From the NCBI GenBank assembly GCA_913063125.1, contig CAJXZM010000042.1, positions 1-41,073 on the forward strand: DNA of 41,073 nt. The letters run 5' to 3'. Position numbers and translations under genes: made by a program. A model generated the notes under the pieces. That model worked only from the letters and a program-made list of their open reading frames with translations, was not told the origin of the DNA and searched no databases. Positions within the stretch are counted from its first letter, which is position 1; each line of letters starts with the position of its first letter. Below are positions 15,126 to 24,252 of the stretch, piece by piece. The stretch is from an uncultured Gammaproteobacteria bacterium (GTDB lineage Bacteria > Pseudomonadota > Gammaproteobacteria > Pseudomonadales > Ketobacteraceae).

Positions 15126-16526
15126 ATGAATTGGTTGCCTCAAGTGAGCGAATTGCTCGCCGGAAAAATTGATGTTAACAAAACAGTACAGTTAAAAGGT
15201 TGGGTTAGAAGTCGCCGAGATTCTAAGGCAGGTTTTTCATTTCTAAATATTCATGATGGCTCCTGCTTTGACGGTATCCAGGTTGTTGTGGATAAAGCGT
15301 TGTCAAATTATGACAGCGATGTTCTTAGGTTGTCTGCGGGCTGTTCTGTATCTATTCACGGAATTGTTGTCGAGTCCCAAGGTAAGGGGCAATCAATCGA
15401 AATTCAGGCAACAAGCCTTGAAGTACTAGGGTGGGTTGATGATCCAGAAAGCTACCCTATAGCGAAAAAGCGTCATACCTTTGAATACCTACGTACAGTC
15501 GCACATTTACGGCCGAGAACAAATACGTTTGGTGCAATGGCTCGTTTACGCAATACTTGTTCGCAAGCAATTCACCGATATTTTCATGAACAAAATTTTA
15601 ATTGGGTAAATACACCAATTATCACCGCTAGCGATTGTGAAGGGGCGGGAGAGATGTTTAGGGTAAGTACGCTGGATTTAGAAAATTTACATCGTACGGA
15701 TTCTGGTGCAGTTGATTTTTCAAAAGACTTCTTTGGAGGCGAATCCTTTCTAACGGTGTCCGGTCAGCTAAATGTCGAAGCGTACTGTTTAGCATTATCA
15801 CGGGTTTATACCTTTGGGCCAACATTTCGAGCGGAAAACTCCAATACCAGTCGGCATTTGGCAGAGTTTTGGATGGTGGAACCGGAAGTGGCTTTTGCAG
15901 ATTTATCTGATATAGCCTCGTTAACGGAAGATTTTTTAAAATATGTATTTACCGCGGTATTGAATGAGCGGGAAGATGATATGGCTTTCTTTCAAAAGAT
16001 GGTGGATAAAGATGCGATAACACGACTGGAGAATGTTGTGAAATCAGAATTTGTTCGCATGGATTATACCGATGCGATAACGATTCTAGAAGGGTGCGGT
16101 GAGAAATTTGAATACCCATTGCACTGGGGTGTTGATTTACATTCAGAACATGAGCGTTACCTTGCAGAAAGGCATGTGGGGGGACCTGTAATCTTGATGA
16201 ATTACCCCAAAGAGATAAAAGCCTTTTATATGCGAGAAAATGATGACGGGAAAACATGTGCAGCGATGGATGTGTTAGCTCCAGGGATAGGAGAAATTAT
16301 TGGAGGCAGTCAGAGGGAAGAACGGCTTGATGTGTTGGATGCAAAAATGGCGGCTCAAGGCTTGAGTGAAGGACTTGATTGGTATCGAGATCTTCGTCGA
16401 TATGGCACCGTGCCTCATGGTGGTTTTGGATTGGGGTTTGAGCGGTTACTGAATTATATTTCTGGTATGGATAATATTCGGGATGCGATTCCATATCCTA
16501 GGACACCACAGAATGCAGATTTCTAA
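15126..16526 (+). CDS. asnS: Asparaginyl-tRNA synthetase
   Basis: A 466-residue class IIb synthetase. The N-terminal OB-fold anticodon-binding domain starts [20 protein letters not shown]. Class II motif 2 contains [21 protein letters not shown] motif-3 segment [16 protein letters not shown] lies near the C-terminus, which ends [12 protein letters not shown] as in bacterial AsnRS. It attaches asparagine to tRNA-Asn in the cytoplasm. The enzyme is optional in bacteria that can amidate Asp-tRNA-Asn with GatCAB, and Pseudomonas is usually said to rely on the latter. A direct AsnRS here may therefore mark a different lineage or an acquired gene. The upstream leader has AAGGAATACAGG. It has normal length and intact motifs. 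Confidence 0.97.
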   Translation: MNWLPQVSELLAGKIDVNKTVQLKGWVRSRRDSKAGFSFLNIHDGSCFDGIQVVVDKALSNYDSDVLRLSAGCSVSIHGIVVESQGKGQSIEIQATSLEVLGWVDDPESYPIAKKRHTFEYLRTVAHLRPRTNTFGAMARLRNTCSQAIHRYFHEQNFNWVNTPIITASDCEGAGEMFRVSTLDLENLHRTDSGAVDFSKDFFGGESFLTVSGQLNVEAYCLALSRVYTFGPTFRAENSNTSRHLAEFWMVEPEVAFADLSDIASLTEDFLKYVFTAVLNEREDDMAFFQKMVDKDAITRLENVVKSEFVRMDYTDAITILEGCGEKFEYPLHWGVDLHSEHERYLAERHVGGPVILMNYPKEIKAFYMRENDDGKTCAAMDVLAPGIGEIIGGSQREERLDVLDAKMAAQGLSEGLDWYRDLRRYGTVPHGGFGLGFERLLNYISGMDNIRDAIPYPRTPQNADF

Positions 16527-16781
16527 GTGATAGGCTGGTAGGTAAAAGCACATATAAGTTTATGATTAGGCTCAATCTCGTTCGACAATTTAAATGTTAC
16601 ACAGAATACAATAAAACTAAACGCTATAACAAACGCTAACATTATAACCATAGAAGCTAACAATTAATTGTGTGATTATTGAGCGCTTATAAGGTTAGTA
16701 AGTGTTGGGCTGAGTTCTTTTGGTAAAACACGCTAGTCGTGGAGTTTAGATACTCAAATCCTAATATATATAGGTGTTCTG

Positions 16782-17687
16782 GTGAGGAATTCGGATTACA
16801 AAACACTCTCTCGTTATGTATCAAGTTACCTAGGGAGTTTGAAAACCCATGAAGTGTGTATCAATGATCAAGAATGGAAATATATAGAAGGCGGTAAGGG
16901 TGAAGAAACAATTGTTTTTATCCACGGTTTAATGGGCTCAAAAATGTTGTGGCGTAGTTTTATGCAGCATTATGTAGCCGATTATCGCGTTATCGCTATA
17001 GATGTGCCGGGTCTATTTTTGGAACAGCGCCTGAAAACTAAACGACATACATTCAGGGAGTTGAGTAATTGGTTGGAATTGTTACTAGAGCATTTGCAGG
17101 TAGATCGCTGTCACTTGGTGGCTCATTCTGTTGGTTGCGGAGTGGGAACTCACTTTGCTAGTACAAGGACCTCAATGGTTAGCTCAATTGCGTTGTTGAA
17201 CCATATGGATGTTTGTTCTGATAGTAGTGTTTATGGGAGTGTTCGAGCCATTGATGGTTATTTGGATGATACAATGCCCGAAGCATTGGATTCATTGGAT
17301 GCGTGGAATAACCTGTTTTTTAAGATGTTTTATGAGCCACCGAAGGTACCTCAAGTTATACAACGTTACCGTTATCGTTCGTTCATGAAAAATTATGGCG
17401 GGTTTGTACGAGTCGTGGAGGAGTTAAACGAGTTAAAGCCGATGGCCTTGTCCTATTTGCGAAAACTCAAATGCCCAGTGTTAACAATTAACTCTACTCA
17501 TGATCGTTTTTCCTCTGACGCTTTCTATGAAACGTTAAAGCAACAGTTGCCATGGGGACGCCATGAAATGCTAGAGCGCTGCGGGCACATGTCATTTATT
17601 GAAAAACACGATCAAGTCGTTAATAGTTATAAGGAATTTATAAAAAACGAAGGTTTAGCGCTATCAACACCTGCGATGATCTTATAA
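16782..17687 (+). CDS. Alpha/beta hydrolase paralogue 1 (Ser nucleophile)
   Basis: A 301-residue alpha/beta-hydrolase-fold protein starting at GTG. The oxyanion motif is VFIHGLMGSK (45-54). The nucleophile elbow is HLVAHSVGCG, with Ser116 in H-S-V-G. The acid is Asp241 (NSTHDRFSS) and the base His269 (ERCGHMSF), so a full triad is present. A distinctive N-terminus (DYKTLSRYVSSYLGSLKTHEV) precedes the core and is shared with the genes at 17731 and 39796, showing a paralogous family. There is no signal peptide. A weak ribosome-binding sequence precedes the GTG, and the next paralogue begins 43 bp after its stop, so the two are probably cotranscribed. Substrate unknown: ester, lactone or C-C bond cleavage are typical of the fold. 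Confidence 0.9.
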   Translation: MRNSDYKTLSRYVSSYLGSLKTHEVCINDQEWKYIEGGKGEETIVFIHGLMGSKMLWRSFMQHYVADYRVIAIDVPGLFLEQRLKTKRHTFRELSNWLELLLEHLQVDRCHLVAHSVGCGVGTHFASTRTSMVSSIALLNHMDVCSDSSVYGSVRAIDGYLDDTMPEALDSLDAWNNLFFKMFYEPPKVPQVIQRYRYRSFMKNYGGFVRVVEELNELKPMALSYLRKLKCPVLTINSTHDRFSSDAFYETLKQQLPWGRHEMLERCGHMSFIEKHDQVVNSYKEFIKNEGLALSTPAMIL

Positions 17688-17730
17688 AAGTGTGGACTAC
17701 TATTAAAGTTGATATTACTACGAGATTAAA

Positions 17731-18591
17731 ATGATTGACCAGGATTATAAAAACTTGTCACGTTACGTGTCCAGCTACCTTGGTAGGCTACAGACGCATA
17801 ATGTTGATATTGATGGTCAGGAGTGTAAATATTTAGAGGGAGGAGAAGGGGAAACGATTGTATTTCTTCATGGGGTCGGTGGATCAAAAGTGTTATGGCG
17901 CAGCTTTATGCAAAGTTATGTGGGCCGTTATCGTGTTGTCGCGGTAGATGTCCCAGGTTTGTGTGTTGATGTCCCCTTTAAAAACAAGAAACATAGTTTT
18001 CGAGAATTATCACACTGGCTTACGTTATTTTTGGAAAAAATACAGGCCTCTCATGTACACCTCGTAGCGCATTGTGTTGGCTGCTGTGTTGCAAGCAGTT
18101 ATGCTAGTTTACACCCTCAAAAGGTAAAGAGTATTGCCTTATTGAATCACCTTGATGTGATTAGTGAAAGCGCTATAGGTTTTGATACGTACATGATTGA
18201 TGTTGTGGATTCGATTATCAATAAAGGAGGGGAGTCCAAATGGGATGAATTTATGGCGGGCCTTTTCTATTCGCCTTTAAAGTTCCCAGTGTTTTTAAAA
18301 AAATATCGAGAGCGTTATCTCCTGAAACACAGAGATCATTTGGCAACCCTTTTAATTGAAATTAAACGTCAGTTTCCTTTGGTTATGGGGTATTGGAGAA
18401 AGTTCGAGAGCCCAGTGCTTACTATTAGCAGTAGTCATGATTTGTTTTCATCGGTTGAGTTCTTTTATAGCTTGAAAACAAATATTCCCTCTGGGCAGCA
18501 TGAGTTGTTAGAAAACTGCGGTCATATGAGTTTTCTTGAGAAGAGCGAAGATGTGTTAGCCATACATAGCAGTTTTTTGAGGTTATTATAG
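17731..18591 (+). CDS. Alpha/beta hydrolase paralogue 2 with Cys in place of the nucleophilic Ser
   Basis: A 286-residue tandem paralogue of the preceding gene with near-identical blocks (DYKNLSRYVSSYLGRLQTH, VFLHGVGGSKVLWRSFMQ). The elbow reads HLVAHCVGCCV, so Cys115 stands where paralogue 1 has Ser. The acid Asp237 (SSSHDLFSS) and base His265 (ENCGHMSF) are kept. A Cys-His-Asp triad occurs in dienelactone hydrolases and a few other alpha/beta-hydrolase enzymes, so activity is possible but chemistry may differ from paralogue 1. It has no signal peptide. It converges with the methyltransferase gene 50 bp away and no clear terminator is seen between them. Confidence 0.9.
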   Translation: MIDQDYKNLSRYVSSYLGRLQTHNVDIDGQECKYLEGGEGETIVFLHGVGGSKVLWRSFMQSYVGRYRVVAVDVPGLCVDVPFKNKKHSFRELSHWLTLFLEKIQASHVHLVAHCVGCCVASSYASLHPQKVKSIALLNHLDVISESAIGFDTYMIDVVDSIINKGGESKWDEFMAGLFYSPLKFPVFLKKYRERYLLKHRDHLATLLIEIKRQFPLVMGYWRKFESPVLTISSSHDLFSSVEFFYSLKTNIPSGQHELLENCGHMSFLEKSEDVLAIHSSFLRLL

Positions 18592-18641
18592 AAATGCCAA
18601 TGATTTACATAAGCCTGGTACAGAATGGCGTTAGCCGATGT

Positions 18642-19388
18642 TTATTTTTTACCCAAGTACATTATTAGAGGCCAAGTGATAGATTTGGCTTCACTACTTT
18701 TCCCCCAGAGTTGTTCTAGTTGGCCAGCTATATCTTTTGTGGGGTTGTGATTATTAATTCTTTCATATTCTTTAACAGCTGACCAGGTATCTAGGTAACC
18801 CGTGAGCTGTGACAGGTTCCATGTTGCTTCCATAGAGAATTCAGGGGTCGGTAATCGGATATAGGGAAATGAAATATCTTTATACCCTTCGTTAAGTAAC
18901 TTGCGTTCGATAGGCCAGTAAGGGCCAACAATATTTGTGTGAAAATGACTGATCAGCTTGTCAATTTCTGTGTCGGTATGAATAAATTGATACCCCCATA
19001 TGGCAAGTAAGCCTCCAGGCTTTAATACCCGGTCTACAGTCTCGAAGAATTTGGGAAGGTTAAACCAATGGATAGCCTGTGCGACGGTAATAAGGTCAAA
19101 GCAGTTGTCGGGAGCATCAAGCTCTTCTGCGGGAGAAACTTTATAAGTGATGTTACCTCTAGGTTCGGCCTGTTTAATCTGAGCATCGCTTGCGTCGGTG
19201 GCAAGTACTTGACTGAAATGTTTACTATGCTCAACAGCGGCTTGCCCAGAGCCTGTGCCGCAATCCCATACGCTAGCTGTGTCTTTGCATTGACTTGCAA
19301 GCCAGGTAAACAACTCGCTGGGATAGTTAGGTCTATAGGTTTTATAGTTGTTGGAAGCGCTAGAAAAGTGATCTTTAAATTGAGACAT
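18642..19388 (-). CDS. Class I SAM-dependent methyltransferase
   Basis: A 248-residue soluble protein. SAM-binding motif I is VWDCGTGSGQAAVE (40-53), with an acidic loop ATDASDAQI and the post-motif segment FDLITVAQAIHWFN. VLKPGGLLAIWGY follows, which is the Methyltransferase_11 pattern. The N-terminus FKDHFSSASNNYKTYRPNYP is typical of a widespread group of short methyltransferases of unknown substrate. It diverges from the peroxiredoxin gene and converges on the hydrolases. The OxyR-type region at 19512 lies upstream of this start as well, so oxidative control of both genes cannot be excluded. Confidence 0.88.
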   Translation of the reverse strand: MSQFKDHFSSASNNYKTYRPNYPSELFTWLASQCKDTASVWDCGTGSGQAAVEHSKHFSQVLATDASDAQIKQAEPRGNITYKVSPAEELDAPDNCFDLITVAQAIHWFNLPKFFETVDRVLKPGGLLAIWGYQFIHTDTEIDKLISHFHTNIVGPYWPIERKLLNEGYKDISFPYIRLPTPEFSMEATWNLSQLTGYLDTWSAVKEYERINNHNPTKDIAGQLEQLWGKSSEAKSITWPLIMYLGKK

Positions 19389-19511
19389 TTGATGTGGCTC
19401 CTGTGTCGTTTCTGATCAATTGTTTTTGCTTTGGGATGTTTTGGTTGAATGTTGAACGTTAATGTGAGTTCTTGTAGCCTTATTTTAGGCGGAACTGCTA
19501 ACACTGTGTTA

Positions 19512-19548
19512 ATAAATAAAATCTATCACGGAGATAGATTTTAAACAG
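19512..19548 (+). promoter_or_regulatory. OxyR-type binding site upstream of peroxiredoxin
   Basis: The classical OxyR pattern is four tetranucleotides, ATAG-N7-CTAT-N7-ATAG-N7-CTAT, with t and a at fixed inner positions. Here I read ATAA (19512-19515), N7, CTAT (19523-19526), N7, ATAG (19534-19537), N7, ACAG (19545-19548). The inner t (19517, 19539) and a (19521, 19543) are all present. Two tetrads are perfect, one has 3 of 4 and the last is poor. It abuts a -35 element, as at OxyR-activated promoters. The same bases also form an inverted repeat (TAAAATCTATC with GATAGATTTTA). Confidence 0.75.
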
Positions 19549-19576
19549 TGGCAGGAAACCAATCATGCTGTATTAT
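19548..19576 (+). promoter_or_regulatory. Peroxiredoxin promoter, -35 overlapping the OxyR-type site
   Basis: GTGGCA (19548-19553, 4 of 6 consensus) and TATTAT (19571-19576, 5 of 6) are spaced exactly 17 bp. The weak -35 touching the regulator site is the layout of a promoter that needs an activator. The expected transcript start near 19583 leaves a leader of about 60 nt to the ATG at 19642. Confidence 0.6.
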
Positions 19577-19641
19577 TATTGCTTTCCCCCTGTACTCCTA
19601 ACAGTACATCTTATAACCCCATTCATATTAGGAATTTCACG

Positions 19642-20244
19642 ATGAGCGTATTAGTTGGTAAGCCGGCCCCAGATTTTACTGTACCTGCCGTATTAGGCGA
19701 TGGAACAATTGTTGATAGTTTTTCATTATCTGAAACTATTAAAGGTAAGTATGGATTAGTATTTTTCTATCCGTTAGATTTCACATTTGTATGCCCATCA
19801 GAGTTGATCGCGCTAGATCACCGTATGGATCAGTTCACAGAGCGCGGTGTAGAGGTGATTGGTGTGTCAATTGATTCACACTTCACACATAACGCATGGC
19901 GTAATACGGCTGTAAATGACGGCGGTATTGGTGCTGTTAAATACACACTTGCAGCAGATATGAATCATGGCATCTGTAAAGCATATGATGTTGAATCTGA
20001 AGGTGGCGTTGCTTATCGTGGTGCCTTTTTGATCGACACTAACGGTGTTGTACGTTCTCAAATTGTTAACGATCTTCCTTTAGGTCGTAATATGGATGAG
20101 CTGATTCGTTTGGTTGACGCGCTTCAGTTCCACGAAGAGCACGGTGAAGTTTGCCCAGCAGGTTGGAATAAAGGCGATAAAGGTATGAATGCTTCTCCTG
20201 ATGGTGTTGCTGAGTACCTAACGGGTAATGCTGATAATTTGTAA
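19642..20244 (+). CDS. Typical 2-Cys peroxiredoxin (AhpC/Prx1 type)
   Basis: A 200-residue protein with peroxidatic Cys51 (DFTFVCPSE) and resolving Cys171 (GEVCPAGW), plus the conserved FFYPLDFTFVCP strand and the GVSIDSHFTH loop. It reduces H2O2, alkyl peroxides and probably peroxynitrite in the cytoplasm, using thioredoxin or AhpF-like reductase; no ahpF adjoins it. I place the start at the ATG at 19642 (after TTAGGAATTTCACG) because MSVLVGKPAPDF is the family N-terminus. An upstream in-frame extension to 19579 would cover the predicted transcript start. Regulation by OxyR is suggested by the site at 19512. Position beside rnt, motY and argG matches a Pseudomonas gene group. Confidence 0.95.
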   Translation: MSVLVGKPAPDFTVPAVLGDGTIVDSFSLSETIKGKYGLVFFYPLDFTFVCPSELIALDHRMDQFTERGVEVIGVSIDSHFTHNAWRNTAVNDGGIGAVKYTLAADMNHGICKAYDVESEGGVAYRGAFLIDTNGVVRSQIVNDLPLGRNMDELIRLVDALQFHEEHGEVCPAGWNKGDKGMNASPDGVAEYLTGNADNL

Positions 20245-20269
20245 GCTTTTCATGTAGATATTCGATGTT

Positions 20270-20302
20270 CCAGAAGTGAAGGTGTTTCATCTTCATTTCT
20301 GG
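20270..20302 (+). terminator. Hairpin after peroxiredoxin, candidate terminator
   Basis: CCAGAAGTGAAG (20270-20281) pairs with CTTCATTTCTGG (20291-20302) over 12 bp with one G-T wobble, around a 9-base loop. It lies 25 bp after the prx stop in the gap between convergent genes. The downstream T-tract is weak (TGTTTCCATTTTC). Confidence 0.5.
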
Positions 20303-20386
20303 CATGTTTCCATTTTCAACGATCTAATCTGTCTAACGACCCTGTGCTTGATATGGTCTAAGGCGCTTTTCTCGCTTTACCCTCGA

Positions 20387-23230
20387 TTATTTTATGTATT
20401 CTCCAAGTGTTTTTCTCAGACTGTCAAATACAACAGGTTTAGCAACAAAGTCATTCATACCAGCATCGTTACAAGCTGACTTATGGCTTTCCATCGCGTG
20501 TGCACTTAAGGCGATAATGGGAAGCGCTGAAAGGTTGTTATTTTGTTCCCATATGCGAATGGATCGAGTGGCCTGAAATCCATTGACTCCAGGCATTTCA
20601 CAATCCATTAAGACCATGTCTAGCGTACTGTGTCCCGCTTGACCTGCTATATCGTCACATATGAAATCAATGGCCTCTTGCCCGCTTGCTACAGCAACAG
20701 CATCGACTCCTAGTTTCTTCAAAAATGCTAAGGCGACTTGGCGATTAACTGAATTGTCATCAACAACTAGGCCGCGCCGGCCTTCAAATGGACGATTGAT
20801 GTCAATGATGGGTTTTTTCTGAGTGCTTTGTATTTGTGAATTATAAATCAAATAGAAAACGCGGTTAATGCTAAAGGGCTGGTCAATGACCCACGGTACT
20901 TTCTCTAGTTGGCCTGAGTCAATGCGTGAGTCAGACGTGCCCGCAGGTGCGGATATAATGAGCTGAGCATGTTGGAGACTCCCTGTTTGATTGATAAAAT
21001 GAGTGATTTCATTGGTGTCATGGAGTTGGCTGGTGAGCTCAATCAAAATGTAATGGAAGTTTTTGTTGGTATCGTTAGCTATTTTTCTTAATTCGCTGAA
21101 AGTTTCTGCATGAGAAAAATGCATATTCCAAACAATAGCATGTTGCTCTAGCATTTCAGTAAAGCGAGGTGTACGTGAAATGATTAGAGCATTAAGGGAT
21201 GACAGCTTTTTGATAAGTGTTGGGTCAGGTGGTAGTACATATAGCTGCTTATTGATGACGGGAATAGAAAACCAAAAGGTCGAACCTTTTCCTAGCTCAC
21301 TCTTTACACCAATCTCTCCGTCCATAAGTTCAATTAGGCGTTTTGAAATAGAAAGACCTAGTCCAGTCCCTCCGTATTGACGACTGGTCGATGTGTCTGT
21401 TTGAGAAAAGCTCTTAAACAACTTGTTAAGCTTGTTTTCGGGGATGCCGATGCCTTGGTCTTCGACTTCAATTAATATTGAAGGTGAATTGTTATTGTCG
21501 GATTCTTGTAATGTTACATTTACAATAACACTACCTTCATCGGTAAATTTAAAGGCGTTGCTTAATAAATTGGTGAGTACCTGTCTTATGCGTGTTGGAT
21601 CACCATCTATGGCTAGCGGTACCGTTGGCCCCATGTAGATGTTGAAGTACAGCATCTTGTCAGCGGCTCGGGTGGAGAAAATTGACGCAGTCTCGTCCAG
21701 TGTCTGGCGAATGTTAAAAGGGATGGATTCAATTTCCAGCTTCCCTGCTTCTATTTTTGAATGGTCAAGAATGTCATTAAGAATGGTTAGCAGTGTTTGG
21801 CCTGATCCTAAAATGGTTTTTAAATAGTGATTTTGTTGTGGCGATAGTTCAGTGTCTTTTAATAGCTGAGTCATACCCAAAATACCATTCATTGGAGTAC
21901 GGATTTCATGGCTCATTGTTGCGAGTAAATCACTTTTGGCCTGGTCTGATGTAAACGCTTTTTCTTTGTCTCTATTGAGCGTGTTAATACGGTAGGCTAG
22001 CCCTAAAGACAGTAGCGCTGCTTCTATAATATTGGTTGCTTGTATGAGATTGTCTAACCATGCGGAGTAGGGGATGAGGCCGAGGAAACTGGCGGAATAC
22101 CCCACTACAGCGTGAACCAATGTTATCCAGGCGATGGTGTAGAAAGACGCTTCAGGCATGCCTTTTCTCCACATGTACACACCCGTTACGAATAATGCAG
22201 TTCCCCCTGGGAGTAGCAATAGGAATACCAATGCAAGTATTATGGGGGTGCCGCTAAAAATAGAAGTAATAAGCAGCGCTACCCAGCACAGACTCAGTAG
22301 CTCCAATCCGCGGTAGATTTTTGGGGCATTTTCTTGAAGGGAGAGAAAACTCATTGTAAAACGCACGGATGATAGTGCGCCCAATGATATCACCAACGTA
22401 TAAAACCGATGGTTGAGTTCAGGCATGTCATACCAGAAATATTGAATCGCAAGCCCTTTGTCCAACGCAACAAAAAGGGCCAGCGTTATAATAAATATGA
22501 CGTAATTTGCATAACTGCGGTCTTTTACGAAAAAGAATAGGCATAAATTATAAAGCGCCATAATAAGCACTGAGCCAAAATAAATACCGTTAAAAAACGT
22601 TTGATTGTTAGTCTTTTCTGTAAAAGATTCTTGGTCCCAAAAAAATATGGGAAGTTTCAGGGGATAAGTATTGTCAACTTTAATATAGAGTGTGGAATGT
22701 TGCTTTGGTGTTAAAGTTATGGGGAAAATATAGTTACTTTGAGGAATAAAACGCTTGCTTAAAGGTGTGCTTTCCAAGAGTCGCATGTGTGGAATGTCTG
22801 CTTGGCTGTTGTTCAAATGGTTAACAACATAAATATCAATTTGAGCTATCTTATTATTAGCAAACTCAAGCAAATAGGTGTCTGGGGTTAATGTGTCAGG
22901 GAGCTGGATCTTTATCCATATTGGGTCATCAACAAACCCAAGGTTAATATGTTCTTCTGGGTAAGGCTGCCACATGTCCTTGTCTAGATTAAGAATACCT
23001 TGGATATTGAGTGCAGCGGTTGCTTTTGGGTCATGGCCATTGGTTGGTGCTAACAACGATATAGGAGGAGGGCCATTTAAGAAAGGTGATGTTGGCGTTG
23101 TAGCGAAAGTGTCAGCAATATCAAGAGTACAGAGGGTTACCAATAGAAACAGTATGGAAAACCATGCCCCAAAGCTTTGTGGGCGGTAGTGTTTTTGTTG
23201 TGAGTCTTGATGTCTCAAGGTGGCTGTCAA
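20387..23230 (-). CDS. 7TMR-DISM hybrid sensor histidine kinase
   Basis: A 947-residue membrane protein. A signal-like hydrophobic segment (22-36) precedes a periplasmic 7TMR-DISMED2-type domain (about 65-200: [26 protein letters not shown]). Seven membrane helices follow (about 210-415). The cytoplasmic part has a HisKA domain with the phospho-accepting His441 ([16 protein letters not shown]), a HATPase domain (N box [13 protein letters not shown] boxes [12 protein letters not shown] and [13 protein letters not shown]), and a degenerate receiver ([11 protein letters not shown], Glu in place of Asp). A complete receiver ends the protein (818-947: [22 protein letters not shown] with Asp876, VAKP). 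DISMED2 domains are thought to sense small, possibly carbohydrate, ligands. No partner response regulator adjoins it. The free receiver at 31782 is a possible partner, without direct evidence. Confidence 0.93.
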   Translation of the reverse strand: MTATLRHQDSQQKHYRPQSFGAWFSILFLLVTLCTLDIADTFATTPTSPFLNGPPPISLLAPTNGHDPKATAALNIQGILNLDKDMWQPYPEEHINLGFVDDPIWIKIQLPDTLTPDTYLLEFANNKIAQIDIYVVNHLNNSQADIPHMRLLESTPLSKRFIPQSNYIFPITLTPKQHSTLYIKVDNTYPLKLPIFFWDQESFTEKTNNQTFFNGIYFGSVLIMALYNLCLFFFVKDRSYANYVIFIITLALFVALDKGLAIQYFWYDMPELNHRFYTLVISLGALSSVRFTMSFLSLQENAPKIYRGLELLSLCWVALLITSIFSGTPIILALVFLLLLPGGTALFVTGVYMWRKGMPEASFYTIAWITLVHAVVGYSASFLGLIPYSAWLDNLIQATNIIEAALLSLGLAYRINTLNRDKEKAFTSDQAKSDLLATMSHEIRTPMNGILGMTQLLKDTELSPQQNHYLKTILGSGQTLLTILNDILDHSKIEAGKLEIESIPFNIRQTLDETASIFSTRAADKMLYFNIYMGPTVPLAIDGDPTRIRQVLTNLLSNAFKFTDEGSVIVNVTLQESDNNNSPSILIEVEDQGIGIPENKLNKLFKSFSQTDTSTSRQYGGTGLGLSISKRLIELMDGEIGVKSELGKGSTFWFSIPVINKQLYVLPPDPTLIKKLSSLNALIISRTPRFTEMLEQHAIVWNMHFSHAETFSELRKIANDTNKNFHYILIELTSQLHDTNEITHFINQTGSLQHAQLIISAPAGTSDSRIDSGQLEKVPWVIDQPFSINRVFYLIYNSQIQSTQKKPIIDINRPFEGRRGLVVDDNSVNRQVALAFLKKLGVDAVAVASGQEAIDFICDDIAGQAGHSTLDMVLMDCEMPGVNGFQATRSIRIWEQNNNLSALPIIALSAHAMESHKSACNDAGMNDFVAKPVVFDSLRKTLGEYIK

Positions 23231-23351
23231 TGTCCTTTGTTAACCCGGTTTGTAACCTAATTTACGTAGTGTTTGACTTGTAAGTTTAGCATGGAATGTA
23301 AATAGCGATACGGAGCCGCGGGTACTTTGTTTGGACGAATCCTTGAAATAG

Positions 23352-23990
23352 TTAACCTAGTTCAACACCTTCGAGCCCACCTAATTGCTGCCAGCGATTG
23401 ACGATATAGCAGAATAGTTCTGCTGTACGTTTGGCATCATATATGGCGGAATGAGCTTCTTTGTTATCAAAAGGAATATTGGCTGCTCGACAGGCCTTTG
23501 CTAATACAGTTTGCCCCACGGCTAATCCGGCAAGTGTAGCGGTATCAAAACAAGAAAAGGGATGGAAGGGGTTACGTTTAATACCTTGTCTCGAGGCAGC
23601 AGCTTTGACGAAATCATGATCAAATACAGCGTTATGACCAACGAGTACGGCACGGGTACAGCCTTCTGCCTTGATCTGTTGCCTGATAGGGGCAAAAATA
23701 TCAGTCAGAGCATCTTTCTCTTCGACAGCGTCGCGAAATGGGTGGTAAGGGTCTATTCCCGTGAACTCTAACGCCTCTTTTTCAAGGTTTGCACCTTCAA
23801 AGGGGGTTACATGGTAATGATGGCTACCACTAACGTAGAGAAGCCCTTCATCATTCATGGACACCATAACCGCTGCAATCTCCAGTAATGCATCGGTCCG
23901 GGAGTTGAATCCCCCTGTTTCTACGTCAATAACAACGGGTAAAAAGCCTCGAAATCGTGTCGCTAGAAGTGATTTTTCGATACTGCTCAT
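23352..23990 (-). CDS. rnt: Ribonuclease T
   Basis: A 212-residue DEDDh 3'-5' exonuclease. ExoI motif is [11 protein letters not shown] (Asp22, Glu24), ExoII contains [10 protein letters not shown], and ExoIII has [13 protein letters not shown] with the His-x4-Asp pair. The [16 protein letters not shown] opening and length fit RNase T rather than the DNA polymerase epsilon subunit. It trims the CCA-proximal ends of tRNA and stable RNAs in the cytoplasm. In Pseudomonas pyrC sits between rnt and motY. Here the two genes diverge across 262 bp and pyrC is absent. Confidence 0.96.
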   Translation of the reverse strand: MSSIEKSLLATRFRGFLPVVIDVETGGFNSRTDALLEIAAVMVSMNDEGLLYVSGSHHYHVTPFEGANLEKEALEFTGIDPYHPFRDAVEEKDALTDIFAPIRQQIKAEGCTRAVLVGHNAVFDHDFVKAAASRQGIKRNPFHPFSCFDTATLAGLAVGQTVLAKACRAANIPFDNKEAHSAIYDAKRTAELFCYIVNRWQQLGGLEGVELG

Positions 23991-24084
23991 TGGGGTTGGA
24001 TCCTTGCTTATTCTTGTGATGCAACCTGCTAGCGCCGCAATTTCGTATACTTTGAGGTTGCGATGCTACTTAACTCCTGAACAC

Positions 24085-24114
24085 AATTCAACTAAACGAT
24101 TCAATTCAACTAAA
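24085..24114. repeat. 12-bp direct repeat, 18-bp period, in the rnt-motY gap
   Basis: AATTCAACTAAA at 24085-24096 recurs at 24103-24114. It lies about 95 bp upstream of the rnt start and 140 bp upstream of motY. It could be a binding site or chance in A+T-rich DNA; no family is recognised. Confidence 0.45.
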
Positions 24115-24252
24115 TGGTAGCGCTAAACTAAAGGGCATCATAATGGCCAAGAGTCTATACTAAATGCAACGATAAAGGTTTCTCAATATGTTAGGCAGGC
24201 TGCCGATATAGGTTGAAGAGGTCAGTGTTAAAGAGAAAGGTGGGGTGCTGTA

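Noticed and set aside
19579..19641. Longer N-terminus for peroxiredoxin
   Set aside because: The extension overlaps the predicted transcript start, and the family N-terminus begins exactly at the ATG at 19642.
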